From Ignavibacteria bacterium (GTDB taxonomy: Bacteria; Bacteroidota; Ignavibacteria; Ignavibacteriales; Ignavibacteriaceae): a stretch of DNA of 11,814 nucleotides. The translations under genes were made by a program, and so were the position numbers. Position 1 is the stretch's first letter, and each line of letters starts with the position of its first letter. The notes under the pieces were generated by a model that had not been told where the DNA came from, made no database searches, and saw only the letters and a program-made list of their open reading frames with translations. This document shows positions 1 through 6,735 of this stretch, in pieces. The stretch covers positions 1 to 11,814 of the forward strand of contig JAOTUT010000025.1 of the NCBI GenBank assembly GCA_029863735.1. Direction: 5' to 3'.

Positions 1-216
1 GTCCACAGCGGGAATGAGATTCCTGATAACGGTGGTAAGAAAAGAGGCAAGGATGTCTTCATTGATAAAGACGGCGATGGAATTGCAGACACACGTGCCG
101 GTGGAATGAGCCTTGAAAAAATCAGGAAGCGAACGAGAGCTGGTCAAGACAGCAGAGGACACGGCGGTGGTGGTAATAGCAGCAACGGTTCTGGTGGCAA
201 CGGAGGCGGAAAGTAA
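1..216 (+). CDS. Secreted Asp/Gly-rich calcium-loop protein, C-terminal part (5' truncated)
   Basis: The reading frame is open from base 1 and ends at TAA 214-216, giving the last 71 residues of a gene that begins outside the window. Residues 20-30 read FIDKDGDGIAD, an Asp-rich loop of the thrombospondin type 3 / EF-hand-like calcium-binding kind. The last third is Gly/Asn/Ser-rich and ends in GGNGGGK. The gene at 5102 has the same plan: FVD-x-x-x-DG loops, then a Gly-rich basic tail ending RGGRK. The two are therefore probably paralogues, and this one was probably also exported, although its N-terminus is not seen. It lies 20 bases before the beta-barrel gene and may be cotranscribed with it. 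No enzymatic motif is visible; calcium binding is inferred from the motif only. Confidence 0.75.
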   Translation, partial: VHSGNEIPDNGGKKRGKDVFIDKDGDGIADTRAGGMSLEKIRKRTRAGQDSRGHGGGGNSSNGSGGNGGGK

Positions 217-236
217 ATCCTTAAGCGAAAGATTTT

Positions 237-1337
237 ATGAAACGAATAATTGGTTCTCTGTGTTTACTTGTTCTTTTGTTTGCCGTATTCAGTGTAGATA
301 TACAAGCCCAGCTTTATCTCACTACTGATGTCGAAGGTTACTATGATGATAACATCTTCAACAATTACCTGAATGCTTCCGATTTTATAAATGCATTCAG
401 TGGCGAGCTTGGTTACGATTTCGAAACAGAGCAGAACAACTTTAAGATTTACTATACGGGATTTTTCAACCAGTATTATAAATACACCGATAAATCGACA
501 GCCATTCACAAGTTCGGGGCAGTCAACACTTATCTCTTTTCCGAATACGATAACCCGCTTAATATTGGAATCAACTACGCTGTAAGAATTAACAAAGAAG
601 ACTATTACATTTATGATTTTAACCAGGTCTCTGCGTATGCAAATTATATACATTCAATAAGTGAGAGTAATAAAATTCAACTGGGTGTAATCGGCAACAG
701 GATTGATTATGAAAATTTCTCACTTTTTTCTCACTACCAGCTTAAAGCTTTTTTAAGATCGATAAACAGTTTTGAAAGCCGGACTTCACTTACTGCTGCA
801 GTTGAAATTGATCAGAAGAATTACATTGAAGATTACCAAAGTGAGGGACTCGCCAATGAAGTACTGCAGGCAAAGTTATTTTTACAATTGGGTCAGGGAA
901 TAACCGATGATTTGGGTTTAAGTGCTTATGTTTTTTTAAGAAATAACCTCAGCGGCGGAAACCGATACTTTAACACAACCGATTACATCTATTATGAAGA
1001 AGAGCTCTTCAACGATATTTATTCAAACGAAGGAGTCGAAACAGGCTTAACTCTGTCGTATCTCTTCCTTCCGAACATCATGGGAAAAATTTCAGCGAGA
1101 TATGAGATAAGAAACTACACAGATCTTCCCGCTGCAGATGAAGAAGGTAACGATCTTAATGAGCTGAGAAAGGATGATCAGTTTTCAATAGGTGCTTCCC
1201 TGGAATTTGGTTTGGGTCAGATTCTCAGCGGACTATATCTTTCATTGAATTACAATTACATCAAAAACAACTCTAACGATTACTACTACGATTACAATAA
1301 CCAGATATACGCAATTACTTTAGGTTTTGATTTTTAG
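237..1337 (+). CDS. Outer-membrane beta-barrel protein, function unknown
   Basis: This 366-residue protein starts with a clear Sec signal peptide (MKRIIGSLCLLVLLFAVFSV, probable cleavage after DIQA near residue 24). The rest is rich in Tyr, Asn, Phe and Asp in alternating polar/hydrophobic stretches typical of transmembrane beta-strands. It ends in AITLGFDF; a terminal Phe is the usual BAM recognition signal of outer-membrane barrels. No CxxCH, TonB box or plug domain is visible, so a closed or small porin-like barrel is more likely than a TonB receptor. The ATG has only a weak ribosome binding site; it is chosen because the signal peptide starts exactly there, 20 bases after the preceding stop. 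The family was not recognised, so substrate and role are open. A hairpin element follows at 1351-1369. Confidence 0.8.
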   Translation: MKRIIGSLCLLVLLFAVFSVDIQAQLYLTTDVEGYYDDNIFNNYLNASDFINAFSGELGYDFETEQNNFKIYYTGFFNQYYKYTDKSTAIHKFGAVNTYLFSEYDNPLNIGINYAVRINKEDYYIYDFNQVSAYANYIHSISESNKIQLGVIGNRIDYENFSLFSHYQLKAFLRSINSFESRTSLTAAVEIDQKNYIEDYQSEGLANEVLQAKLFLQLGQGITDDLGLSAYVFLRNNLSGGNRYFNTTDYIYYEEELFNDIYSNEGVETGLTLSYLFLPNIMGKISARYEIRNYTDLPAADEEGNDLNELRKDDQFSIGASLEFGLGQILSGLYLSLNYNYIKNNSNDYYYDYNNQIYAITLGFDF

Positions 1338-1350
1338 TTATAATGTTTTA

Positions 1351-1369
1351 CCCCGAACTAGTTTCAGGG
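1351..1369. repeat. Short intergenic hairpin, CTWGT-loop family, copy 1
   Basis: CCC-C-GAA-CTAGT-TTC-A-GGG forms a small hairpin: two 3-bp helices separated by one C/A mismatch, with a 5-base loop. It lies between two convergent genes and is followed by TCTTTATT, so it may also help end transcription of the beta-barrel gene. It shares its plan with the elements at 1401-1419 and 8096-8116. Confidence 0.5.
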
Positions 1370-1390
1370 TCTTTATTCATTTCAGTATTT

Positions 1391-1420
1391 AATTAAAAGA
1401 TTCCGAAACAAGTTCGGAAT
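1391..1420 (-). terminator. Probable terminator of the two-component operon; CTTGT-loop hairpin copy 2
   Basis: Read on the minus strand, just after the response-regulator stop, TTCCGAA-CTTGT-TTCGGAA is a perfect 7-bp stem with a 5-base loop (plus-strand 1401-1419). It is followed by TCTTTTAATT, a modest T-tract. Position and structure fit an intrinsic terminator. The same hairpin plan recurs elsewhere in the window, so the element may be a dispersed repeat doing this job. Confidence 0.55.
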
Positions 1421-1430
1421 GAAGACTTGG

Positions 1431-2798
1431 TTAATGCTTAATGTTATACTTCTTAAGCTTGTATCTCAAATTTCTTTCAGTAAGCCCGAGTAATTTTCCT
1501 GCCTTTGTTTGATTGCCTTCACTTTCCTGAAGTGCATCAAATATTAATTGCTTCTCAAGTGCTTCAACCTGTTCCGTGAGAGTTCTTTCGCTAAATGCTG
1601 GCAGCGCCCGCTCTTCCTTAAATCCTTTTATATTCATCGGCAGGTCATTAAGAGTAATTACATTCCCCCGAGTTAAAACAACTGCTCGTTCAATTATATT
1701 TTCCAGTTCGCGAACGTTTCCCGGGTAATTGTATTTCATTAACACATCAGCAGCTTCTTTGGAGAGATCAAGATTTTCTTTTTTATTGTTTTCCTTGCAG
1801 TACTTTTCAATGAAACTTTCAATCATCGGAAGGATGTCTTCTCTTCTTTCTCTAAGCGGAGGAATTATTATTGATACAACATTCAGCCTGTAATAAAGAT
1901 CTTCCCGAAAGCTTCCACCTTTAATTTTTTGTTCGAGATCTTTGTTTGTTGCTGCAATTATTCTTACATCAACATCGATTCCTTCCGTTCCACCGACTCT
2001 TTCAAACTGATGTTCCTGCAGAACACGTAAGAGTTTTACCTGTATTGACTGAGGAATATCTCCAACCTCGTCTAAAAAGATTGTTCCGCCATGTGCAATT
2101 TCGAATCTTCCTTTCTTCATTTTATCTGCACTCGTAAAAGCACCCTTTTCATGTCCGAACAATTCACTTTCGAGCAGAGTTTCTGTCAGCGCCGGAACAT
2201 TCACCGCAACAAATGGTGCATCACGCCTTGAACTGAGGTAATGAATTCCCTTTGCCAGGACTTCCTTTCCGGTTCCGTTTTCTCCCGTAATTAATACGTT
2301 AGCTTTGCTGTCTGCAACCCTGGCTGCAACATTTATCACTTCTTCCATCTTTTGAGACTGGGAAACGATGGAAGAAATTTTATATTTCTCCTGCAGCTGA
2401 CCCTTAAGCAATTGATTTTCTGATTTCAGGTTTTTGTGCTCGATGATTCTTTCAATCATTAAGTCGAGTTCATCTAAGTCAACCGGTTTGGAAATATAGT
2501 CAAAGGCACCGAGCCGCATTGCTTTCACTGCATTTTCTACTGTTCCAAATGCCGTGACGATAACAAAGCTTATTTCTGGATTTATTTTCTTTACTTGTTC
2601 GAGGACATCAATCCCAGATAAGCCGGGCATCTTAAAATCAGAAAGAATAATATCAATAGGATTTTTTTCTGCAGTCTCAATTCCTTCTTTACCCGATGAA
2701 GCTGAAAAGATTTTGTAACCCTTTTTCTTCAGGTACCCTGTCAGAACATCTCTTTGTGCTGCTTCATCATCAATTATTAAAATGTTGTAGTCTTTCAT
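1431..2798 (-). CDS. NtrC-family sigma-54-dependent response regulator
   Basis: The 455-residue protein has the full NtrC layout. The receiver domain (about 1-120) has the acidic pair D10-D11, phospho-acceptor D54, T82 and K104. The AAA+ sigma-54 interaction domain (about 143-370) has Walker A GENGTGKE at 172-179, Walker B GGTIFLDEVGD at 237-247 and the arginine-rich FREDLYYRLNV stretch. A Fis-type helix-turn-helix follows at about 411-455 (NQTKAGKLLGLTERNLRYKL). The sigma-54 contact loop reads GAFTSA (219-224) instead of GAFTGA. It is expected to bind upstream enhancers and drive open-complex formation by sigma-54 RNA polymerase once phosphorylated by the kinase encoded just upstream. Its ATG overlaps the kinase stop (ATGA), so translation is probably coupled. 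Targets are not known; a sigma-54-like element lies in the divergent promoter region at 5032-5047. Confidence 0.95.
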   Translation of the reverse strand: MKDYNILIIDDEAAQRDVLTGYLKKKGYKIFSASSGKEGIETAEKNPIDIILSDFKMPGLSGIDVLEQVKKINPEISFVIVTAFGTVENAVKAMRLGAFDYISKPVDLDELDLMIERIIEHKNLKSENQLLKGQLQEKYKISSIVSQSQKMEEVINVAARVADSKANVLITGENGTGKEVLAKGIHYLSSRRDAPFVAVNVPALTETLLESELFGHEKGAFTSADKMKKGRFEIAHGGTIFLDEVGDIPQSIQVKLLRVLQEHQFERVGGTEGIDVDVRIIAATNKDLEQKIKGGSFREDLYYRLNVVSIIIPPLRERREDILPMIESFIEKYCKENNKKENLDLSKEAADVLMKYNYPGNVRELENIIERAVVLTRGNVITLNDLPMNIKGFKEERALPAFSERTLTEQVEALEKQLIFDALQESEGNQTKAGKLLGLTERNLRYKLKKYNIKH

Positions 2799-4819
2799 TT
2801 TTGCGGTATGGTTATTATGAATTTCGTGAATTTATTTACTTCGCTGAAAACTTCAATCGTTCCGTTATGTTCAGCGATAATTTTTTGAACTATGCTTAAA
2901 CCTAATCCGGTTCCTGCCGGTTTTGTTGTATAGTAGAGATCGAAGATCTTGTTCTTAACAACATCGGGGATACCTTTACCGTTGTCGATTACTTCAATAA
3001 AAAGGCTATTTCCTTTTCTAAAACAATTAAATTCAACCTTACCATTTTTCTCCACAGCATCAATTGCATTCTGGACCAGGTTCATTAAGGATTGCTTAAT
3101 CAGTTCCGGATCAATCATCATTTCAAAAGAATTATCTGTTAACTTTATCAAATCCACTTGCTTCAACTTAGCCTGATCGGAATATAATCTGTAAATATCA
3201 TCGAAGAACTCTTTCGAGTTAATTTTTTTAATTTGGATATCGAGGGGTTTGGCATAGCTCAGGAATTGCGTGATGATTTTGTTGATCCGTGTAACCTCGC
3301 TTCTCAAAAGGTTTGTGATGCTGTGATATTCCTCAGATTCATTTTCTACTTTAAATTCTTTATCAAGCCTTTGAGCTATCATTCCTATTGCGTTGATCGG
3401 ATTTCTTATCTCGTGAGCAACACCTGATGCTAATTCACCCATTGCAGAAAGCTTCTCTTTTCGCTTCGATTCTTCCTCCAGTCGCCGGGATTCAGTTATA
3501 TCATTAATTACTATTATATAATTATCCTTGCCATCTTCATCTATATTCTTAGTAAAATTGAGAAGCAGGTATTTTCTTTCATCACCTATTGAAGTATCAA
3601 TTGAAACATCTACACATTTCTCATTACTATTTTTGCAGTATTCTAATAATAATTTGGCAATGCCGTCAGATAATTCTGAAAGATTTTTCTGGATGATTTC
3701 CTCTTCTTTCCTTTTGAAAAGAGATTCCGAAGATTTGTTGAAAAGAGTAATCCGCATTTGCTCATCAACAACAATCACAGCTTCGCCCATATTTTCCAGC
3801 ACAGTTGACGTGAAAGTTTTAAACTTTTTAAATTCATTTGAAACTGTTTTAAGATTTTGTGTTGTAAAGATTATGCTGAGGATGATAACTCCTATTGCTG
3901 CAAGAACAAGGGAAATAATAATCAGCCTTCTTACCATTCTGTCTTCAACAGCTCTCACTTCGTCAAGTGTTAATCCGATTCTGAAAATACCAATGACTTG
4001 ATTGTCGTAAACAAGTCTTTTTACCGTTTCAAAAACTTCGTGATTTTTAAATTGGTGGGTTCTTGTATAAATTTTATCCGAATTCATTGTGTTGCTTAAA
4101 AATGGATCTGATACAATAGCACTCATCGTATCAACAGATGATCCTGCAGCGAGAATGCCGATTGAATCCTGCAGAACGATATACTCAATTCCCTGGTTGT
4201 CTGAAATGTCCCTGATTATTTTTCCAAGCCCGATCCTTTTCCTGAACTCCAGGAATTCTTCTGCATCAAGGTTAATTACAATTGCACCTCTTTTATTTGC
4301 ACGAGCAACAGCAATCGCAAATCTCTGTCCTTCTGTAAACTCAGCTTCTTTAAGCCCGATTACGAATTCATCCAAACCACCTTTAAGAATGGATTCGAGC
4401 TCATCAGCTCTGTTGATATTTTCTTCTCCGTGCGGATGGTCTTCTTCAGGAACTCTGTTTGAAAGAATTCTCGATCCATTTTTATCAAAAATATTAATTC
4501 TGAAAAGTGAATTCTCTCTTCCAATCTCAATCAGCTTCTGCTTAGTGAGATGGTTCAGGCTGTCCAGCTTCCTTATAAGACGGGCATTGTTAAACAATCT
4601 TTCTGCAATCAGGTATTCGATCTCTTCACTGGAGTTTATAGCGTTTATACTGCTCTGGTTTACAGTTTCGATTAGTGATGAAGATTGCTCGGTTAGTAAA
4701 TGTAGAATTTCTCCCTTGCTTTGCTGAAGTTCGATGAAAGCCGAAACTACCATAAGAGCGCCAACGATCAGCGCCACAGCAATAATTACCTTTGGCTGCA
4801 GTTTATTTAGAAAATTCAT
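2795..4819 (-). CDS. Membrane sensor histidine kinase with PAS domain, partner of the sigma-54 regulator
   Basis: This is a 674-residue kinase when read from the ATG at 4817-4819; a TTG two codons upstream (4825) is the alternative start. TM1 lies near residues 10-30 and TM2 near 299-319, enclosing a periplasmic sensor of about 265 residues with a Cache-like feel. The sensor holds an acidic/His patch, DHPHGEE, at 127-133. A PAS domain follows (about 338-455). The HisKA H-box is GVAHEIRNP with phospho-acceptor H469. The HATPase domain shows the N-box (LMNLVQNAIDAVE), G1 (VIDNGKGIP) and G2 (TGLGLSIVQK). It should autophosphorylate and transfer phosphate to D54 of the regulator, whose start overlaps its stop by 4 bases. 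The kinase type matches NtrB/ZraS/AtoS-like partners of sigma-54 regulators. The ligand is unknown; the DHPH patch makes a metal ion a possible but unproven signal. Confidence 0.93.
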   Translation of the reverse strand: MNFLNKLQPKVIIAVALIVGALMVVSAFIELQQSKGEILHLLTEQSSSLIETVNQSSINAINSSEEIEYLIAERLFNNARLIRKLDSLNHLTKQKLIEIGRENSLFRINIFDKNGSRILSNRVPEEDHPHGEENINRADELESILKGGLDEFVIGLKEAEFTEGQRFAIAVARANKRGAIVINLDAEEFLEFRKRIGLGKIIRDISDNQGIEYIVLQDSIGILAAGSSVDTMSAIVSDPFLSNTMNSDKIYTRTHQFKNHEVFETVKRLVYDNQVIGIFRIGLTLDEVRAVEDRMVRRLIIISLVLAAIGVIILSIIFTTQNLKTVSNEFKKFKTFTSTVLENMGEAVIVVDEQMRITLFNKSSESLFKRKEEEIIQKNLSELSDGIAKLLLEYCKNSNEKCVDVSIDTSIGDERKYLLLNFTKNIDEDGKDNYIIVINDITESRRLEEESKRKEKLSAMGELASGVAHEIRNPINAIGMIAQRLDKEFKVENESEEYHSITNLLRSEVTRINKIITQFLSYAKPLDIQIKKINSKEFFDDIYRLYSDQAKLKQVDLIKLTDNSFEMMIDPELIKQSLMNLVQNAIDAVEKNGKVEFNCFRKGNSLFIEVIDNGKGIPDVVKNKIFDLYYTTKPAGTGLGLSIVQKIIAEHNGTIEVFSEVNKFTKFIITIPQK

Positions 4820-4953
4820 ATTCAAAAGTAACCAGATTTAAAGCAAGATTGAATTCAGAAGTTAAGGCAGAGGCTGAGGCGAAGTCAGGTAATTCATTTT
4901 ACAGATCATCTTTGCTATTGTTTTCATTTAGGCTCGTCCACATAGTCGCAGCG

Positions 4954-4973
4954 CTTCGTCCTTAAGGTCGAAG
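4954..4973. repeat. Imperfect palindrome
   Basis: CTTCG-T-CCTTAAGG-T-CGAAG is a 20-base palindrome broken only by two facing T bases. As RNA it can fold as CTTCG/CGAAG plus CC/GG around a TTAA loop. AATAAATTTTTG follows on the plus strand, but no plus-strand gene ends here, so a terminator role is unclear. It could be a regulator site or an intergenic repeat. Confidence 0.4.
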
Positions 4974-5031
4974 AATAAATTTTTGCTAACAGAAAAACCA
5001 AATATCAGAATAAAATCCAACTATTTATTGT

Positions 5032-5047
5032 TGGCACATCCATTGAA
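5032..5047 (+). promoter_or_regulatory. Candidate sigma-54 (-24/-12) promoter
   Basis: The bases TGGCAC-ATCCA-TTGAA match the consensus TGGCAC-N5-TTGCW at the whole -24 box and in spacing; the only departure is A for C in the -12 GC. Transcription would start near 5058, giving a leader of about 44 bases before the ATG at 5102. The nearest regulator gene, transcribed divergently, is itself a sigma-54 activator. That context raises the odds, but the site is unproven. Confidence 0.5.
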
Positions 5048-5101
5048 TAACTCTTACAAAACATAACTAATTAAATCTCAAATAAACAAAAGGAGAAAAA
5101 A

Positions 5102-5800
5102 ATGGAAAGCAAAAAGAGAATCTCAGCGATAATCACATTGGCAATAAGTGTGATTTTATTTTCTACGTTGATATATGCACAGAACGATCCTGTGAAGAAC
5201 AAGGAAGAAAAACAAGTGCAGTCACAACTTCAGGAAGAGAACCAGAATCAGGTTCAAAACCAGGTTCAGACAAAAAATGAGGGGGACCCGCAGACTCAAT
5301 TGAAAAACCAAACTCAAACCCGGACTAAAGAGCAAAGCAAAAACCAGGTAAAGGTTCAAACGAAGGAACAAAACAAGGTTCACGGCAGCGGTTTTGTTGA
5401 TGAAAATGGTGATGGTTATAATGATAAAGCCCCCGATGTTGACGGCGATGGAATTCCAAACGGTAGAGATGAAGATTATTCCGGTGCCCAAAACAGAAAA
5501 GGAACTGAAGGACATAAGGGTTTCGTTGATCTGGATAGCGATGGGATAAATGATAATGCTGTTGATTCCGATGGCGATGGTATTCCTAATGGTCAGGATC
5601 CTGATTATGTAAAACCAAATGATGGAACTGGTCAGCAAAACAGAAATGGAAAAGGCAATAAGAATCATGGTAACATGTGGGGACCAAATGATGGAACCGG
5701 TAACAGTGGTATTGGTCCTAAAGACGGAACAGGCTACGGTTCAGGTTCTGGTAGCGGAACTGAAGGTGGGACAGGAAATAAAAGAGGCGGAAGAAAGTAA
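5102..5800 (+). CDS. Secreted Asp-rich protein with thrombospondin type 3-like calcium loops
   Basis: The 232-residue protein has a signal peptide (hydrophobic core at about 9-25, ending LIYAQ). A low-complexity Gln/Asn/Lys-rich segment (about 30-95) follows, then two copies of an Asp-rich unit with a 43-residue period. Unit 1 is F98-Y126 (FVDENGDGYND then DVDGDGIPNGRDEDY). Unit 2 is F141-Y169 (FVDLDSDGIND then DSDGDGIPNGQDPDY). A Gly/Asn-rich basic tail ends in RGGRK. DxDxDG loops of this type bind calcium in thrombospondin type 3 and related extracellular proteins, so calcium or other divalent metal binding outside the inner membrane is inferred. AGGAG at 5091-5095 is a good ribosome binding site for this ATG. 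A sigma-54-like promoter lies upstream and a hairpin terminator downstream. It resembles the truncated protein at 1-216. No catalytic motif is seen. Confidence 0.85.
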   Translation: MESKKRISAIITLAISVILFSTLIYAQNDPVKNKEEKQVQSQLQEENQNQVQNQVQTKNEGDPQTQLKNQTQTRTKEQSKNQVKVQTKEQNKVHGSGFVDENGDGYNDKAPDVDGDGIPNGRDEDYSGAQNRKGTEGHKGFVDLDSDGINDNAVDSDGDGIPNGQDPDYVKPNDGTGQQNRNGKGNKNHGNMWGPNDGTGNSGIGPKDGTGYGSGSGSGTEGGTGNKRGGRK

Positions 5801-5823
5801 TTAAAGCTTAAACTAAAAATAAT

Positions 5824-5849
5824 AAGGACGGCAAGAAATTGTCGTCCTT
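5824..5849 (+). terminator. Hairpin with GAAA loop between the Asp-rich and DUF2202 genes
   Basis: AAGGACG-G-CAA-GAAA-TTG-T-CGTCCTT is an 11-bp stem including one G-U pair, closed by a GAAA tetraloop, followed by TCTAATTAATAAT. It fits an intrinsic terminator with a short, interrupted T-tract. Only 36 bases separate it from the next start codon, which leaves little room for a separate promoter, so partial read-through or an mRNA-stabilising role is also possible. Confidence 0.7.
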
Positions 5850-5885
5850 TCTAATTAATAATCATAAAATATATTGAGGGTCTAT

Positions 5886-6482
5886 ATGAAAAAAAGTAAT
5901 TATCATATATTAATCATTTCTCTTTTAACTTCATTTTTGCTCTTGGCTTGCCAAAGCGAAGTTCCCACTTCCGCAAACGATTCGATGTTACTTGCAAAAT
6001 ATGGTGGCGGCAATGGAGGAGGCTCAACTTTTGAGCTTTCACAAGATGAGAGAGATGGTCTCATTCATATGAGAATAGAAGAAAAACTGGCAAGGGATGT
6101 TTATATAGTTATGGGTGATTTGTGGAACCACAAAGTCTTTTTAAATATTCAGTTAAGTGAACAGAAGCATATGGATGCAGTTAAGAAATTGCTGGATAAA
6201 TATAACGTGCCCGATCCGCTGACAACAGATTCAATCGGCGTTTTTCCTGATCCCCAGTTTCAGCAGTTGTACAATCAAATCATTCAACAGGGGAATCAGT
6301 CTTTGCAGGAAGCACTGCTTGCTGGAAAATCGATTGAGGAACTTGATATAGCCGACTTGGAATTCCAGTTAAGCTTTGTTGATAATCCTGATATTATTAA
6401 AGTATACCAGAATCTGAAAGCAGCTTCGGAAAATCATTTAGCTGCCTTCGTAAGATGTCTAAATGTTCCTTCAACTGAATAG
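5886..6482 (+). CDS. DUF2202 ferritin-like lipoprotein
   Basis: The 198-residue protein carries a lipoprotein signal with lipobox LLAC (C22, followed by Gln, so outer-membrane sorting is likely). A Gly-rich tether (YGGGNGGGS, 39-47) follows, then a DUF2202 domain (about 50-192). Family marks are LSQDERDGLIHMRIEEKLAR, then SEQKHMDAVKKLLDKY, EELDIADLE and ENHLAAFVR near the end. Paired acidic/His positions (E65/E66, E92-x-x-H95, the EELD cluster, E182/H184) look like a four-helix ferritin-like di-metal site. Metal binding is inferred and the activity of this family is not established. The start is ATG 5886 with GAGGG upstream; a TTG at 5874 in the same frame would place the ribosome binding site inside the gene. 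It follows the Asp-rich gene in the same direction, with a hairpin between. Confidence 0.88.
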   Translation: MKKSNYHILIISLLTSFLLLACQSEVPTSANDSMLLAKYGGGNGGGSTFELSQDERDGLIHMRIEEKLARDVYIVMGDLWNHKVFLNIQLSEQKHMDAVKKLLDKYNVPDPLTTDSIGVFPDPQFQQLYNQIIQQGNQSLQEALLAGKSIEELDIADLEFQLSFVDNPDIIKVYQNLKAASENHLAAFVRCLNVPSTE

Positions 6483-6513
6483 AAAATAACATAATATTCT
6501 CAGTAGATTCAAG

Positions 6514-6555
6514 AACCGGAAGTGAAATTAATTCTTGCTTCCGGTTGATTTTTTT
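6514..6555 (+). terminator. Intrinsic terminator after the DUF2202 gene
   Basis: AACCGGAAG (6514-6522) and CTTCCGGTT (6538-6546) form a perfect 9-bp stem around a 15-base loop. GATTTTTTT follows, a clear T-tract. It ends transcription of the plus-strand DUF2202 unit and separates it from the cytochrome genes. Confidence 0.85.
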
Positions 6556-6559
6556 AATG

Positions 6560-6735
6560 TGCTACTAATTATCAAGAAATGTTAGTACGTTTAGTCAGTA
6601 AAGATAAACTATTTAGGAAACATCACTCGTGTTTATCATTATCTTCATAGATCGAAGACTGTTATCTAGCAGAATCTCACCTGAAATTAATCTCATTATT
6701 TTATTTAATCACATCTCTTTTCAATGGAGGGTTAT
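6560..6735 (+). promoter_or_regulatory. Upstream region of the cytochrome gene, with an inverted repeat
   Basis: No gene is visible here. GATAAAC (6603-6609) and GTTTATC (6631-6637) are a perfect 7-bp inverted repeat 21 bases apart. A second inverted pair lies inside it, AAACA (6618-6622) and TGTTT (6630-6634). These could be operator half-sites, but AT-rich DNA gives such matches by chance. TACGTTTA near 6585-6592 is one base off the Bacteroidota -7 box, but no TTG lies at the right distance upstream. GGAGGG at 6726-6731 is a strong ribosome binding site. Confidence 0.3.

Larger units (their letters stand above)
4820..5101. other. Divergent intergenic region between the kinase and the Asp-rich protein
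   Basis: These 282 bases hold no convincing open reading frame. Visible contents are a near-palindrome at 4954-4973, a sigma-54-like element at 5032-5047 and the ribosome binding site AGGAG at 5091-5095. A stretch at 4861-4889 (AGGCAGAGGCTGAGGCGAAG core) has a small GAGGC repeat. No promoter for the kinase operon could be picked out with confidence on the minus strand. Confidence 0.6.

Noticed and set aside
4089..4727. Long plus-strand open frame of 212 codons opposite the kinase gene
   Set aside because: It lies fully antisense to the periplasmic sensor part of a clear histidine kinase and its protein shows only composition bias (Ser/Leu/Ile) with no family motif.
4823..4830. Minus-strand TACTTTTG, a Bacteroidota -7 box match before the kinase
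   Set aside because: It would start transcription at or inside the kinase start codon, so it cannot serve as its promoter.
5017..5034. CCAAC/GTTGG 5-bp inverted repeat overlapping the -24 box
   Set aside because: The arms are short and the loop is AT-rich; such matches are expected by chance, so it is not listed as a separate element.
5222..5668. Minus-strand open frame of 148 codons, very hydrophobic
   Set aside because: It is the mirror of the repetitive Gln/Asn/Asp codons of the Asp-rich protein; the Ile/Leu richness follows directly from that.
5830..5845. Sigma-54-like GG...GT pattern before the DUF2202 gene
   Set aside because: Spacing is one base short of the required distance and the bases are part of the hairpin stem.
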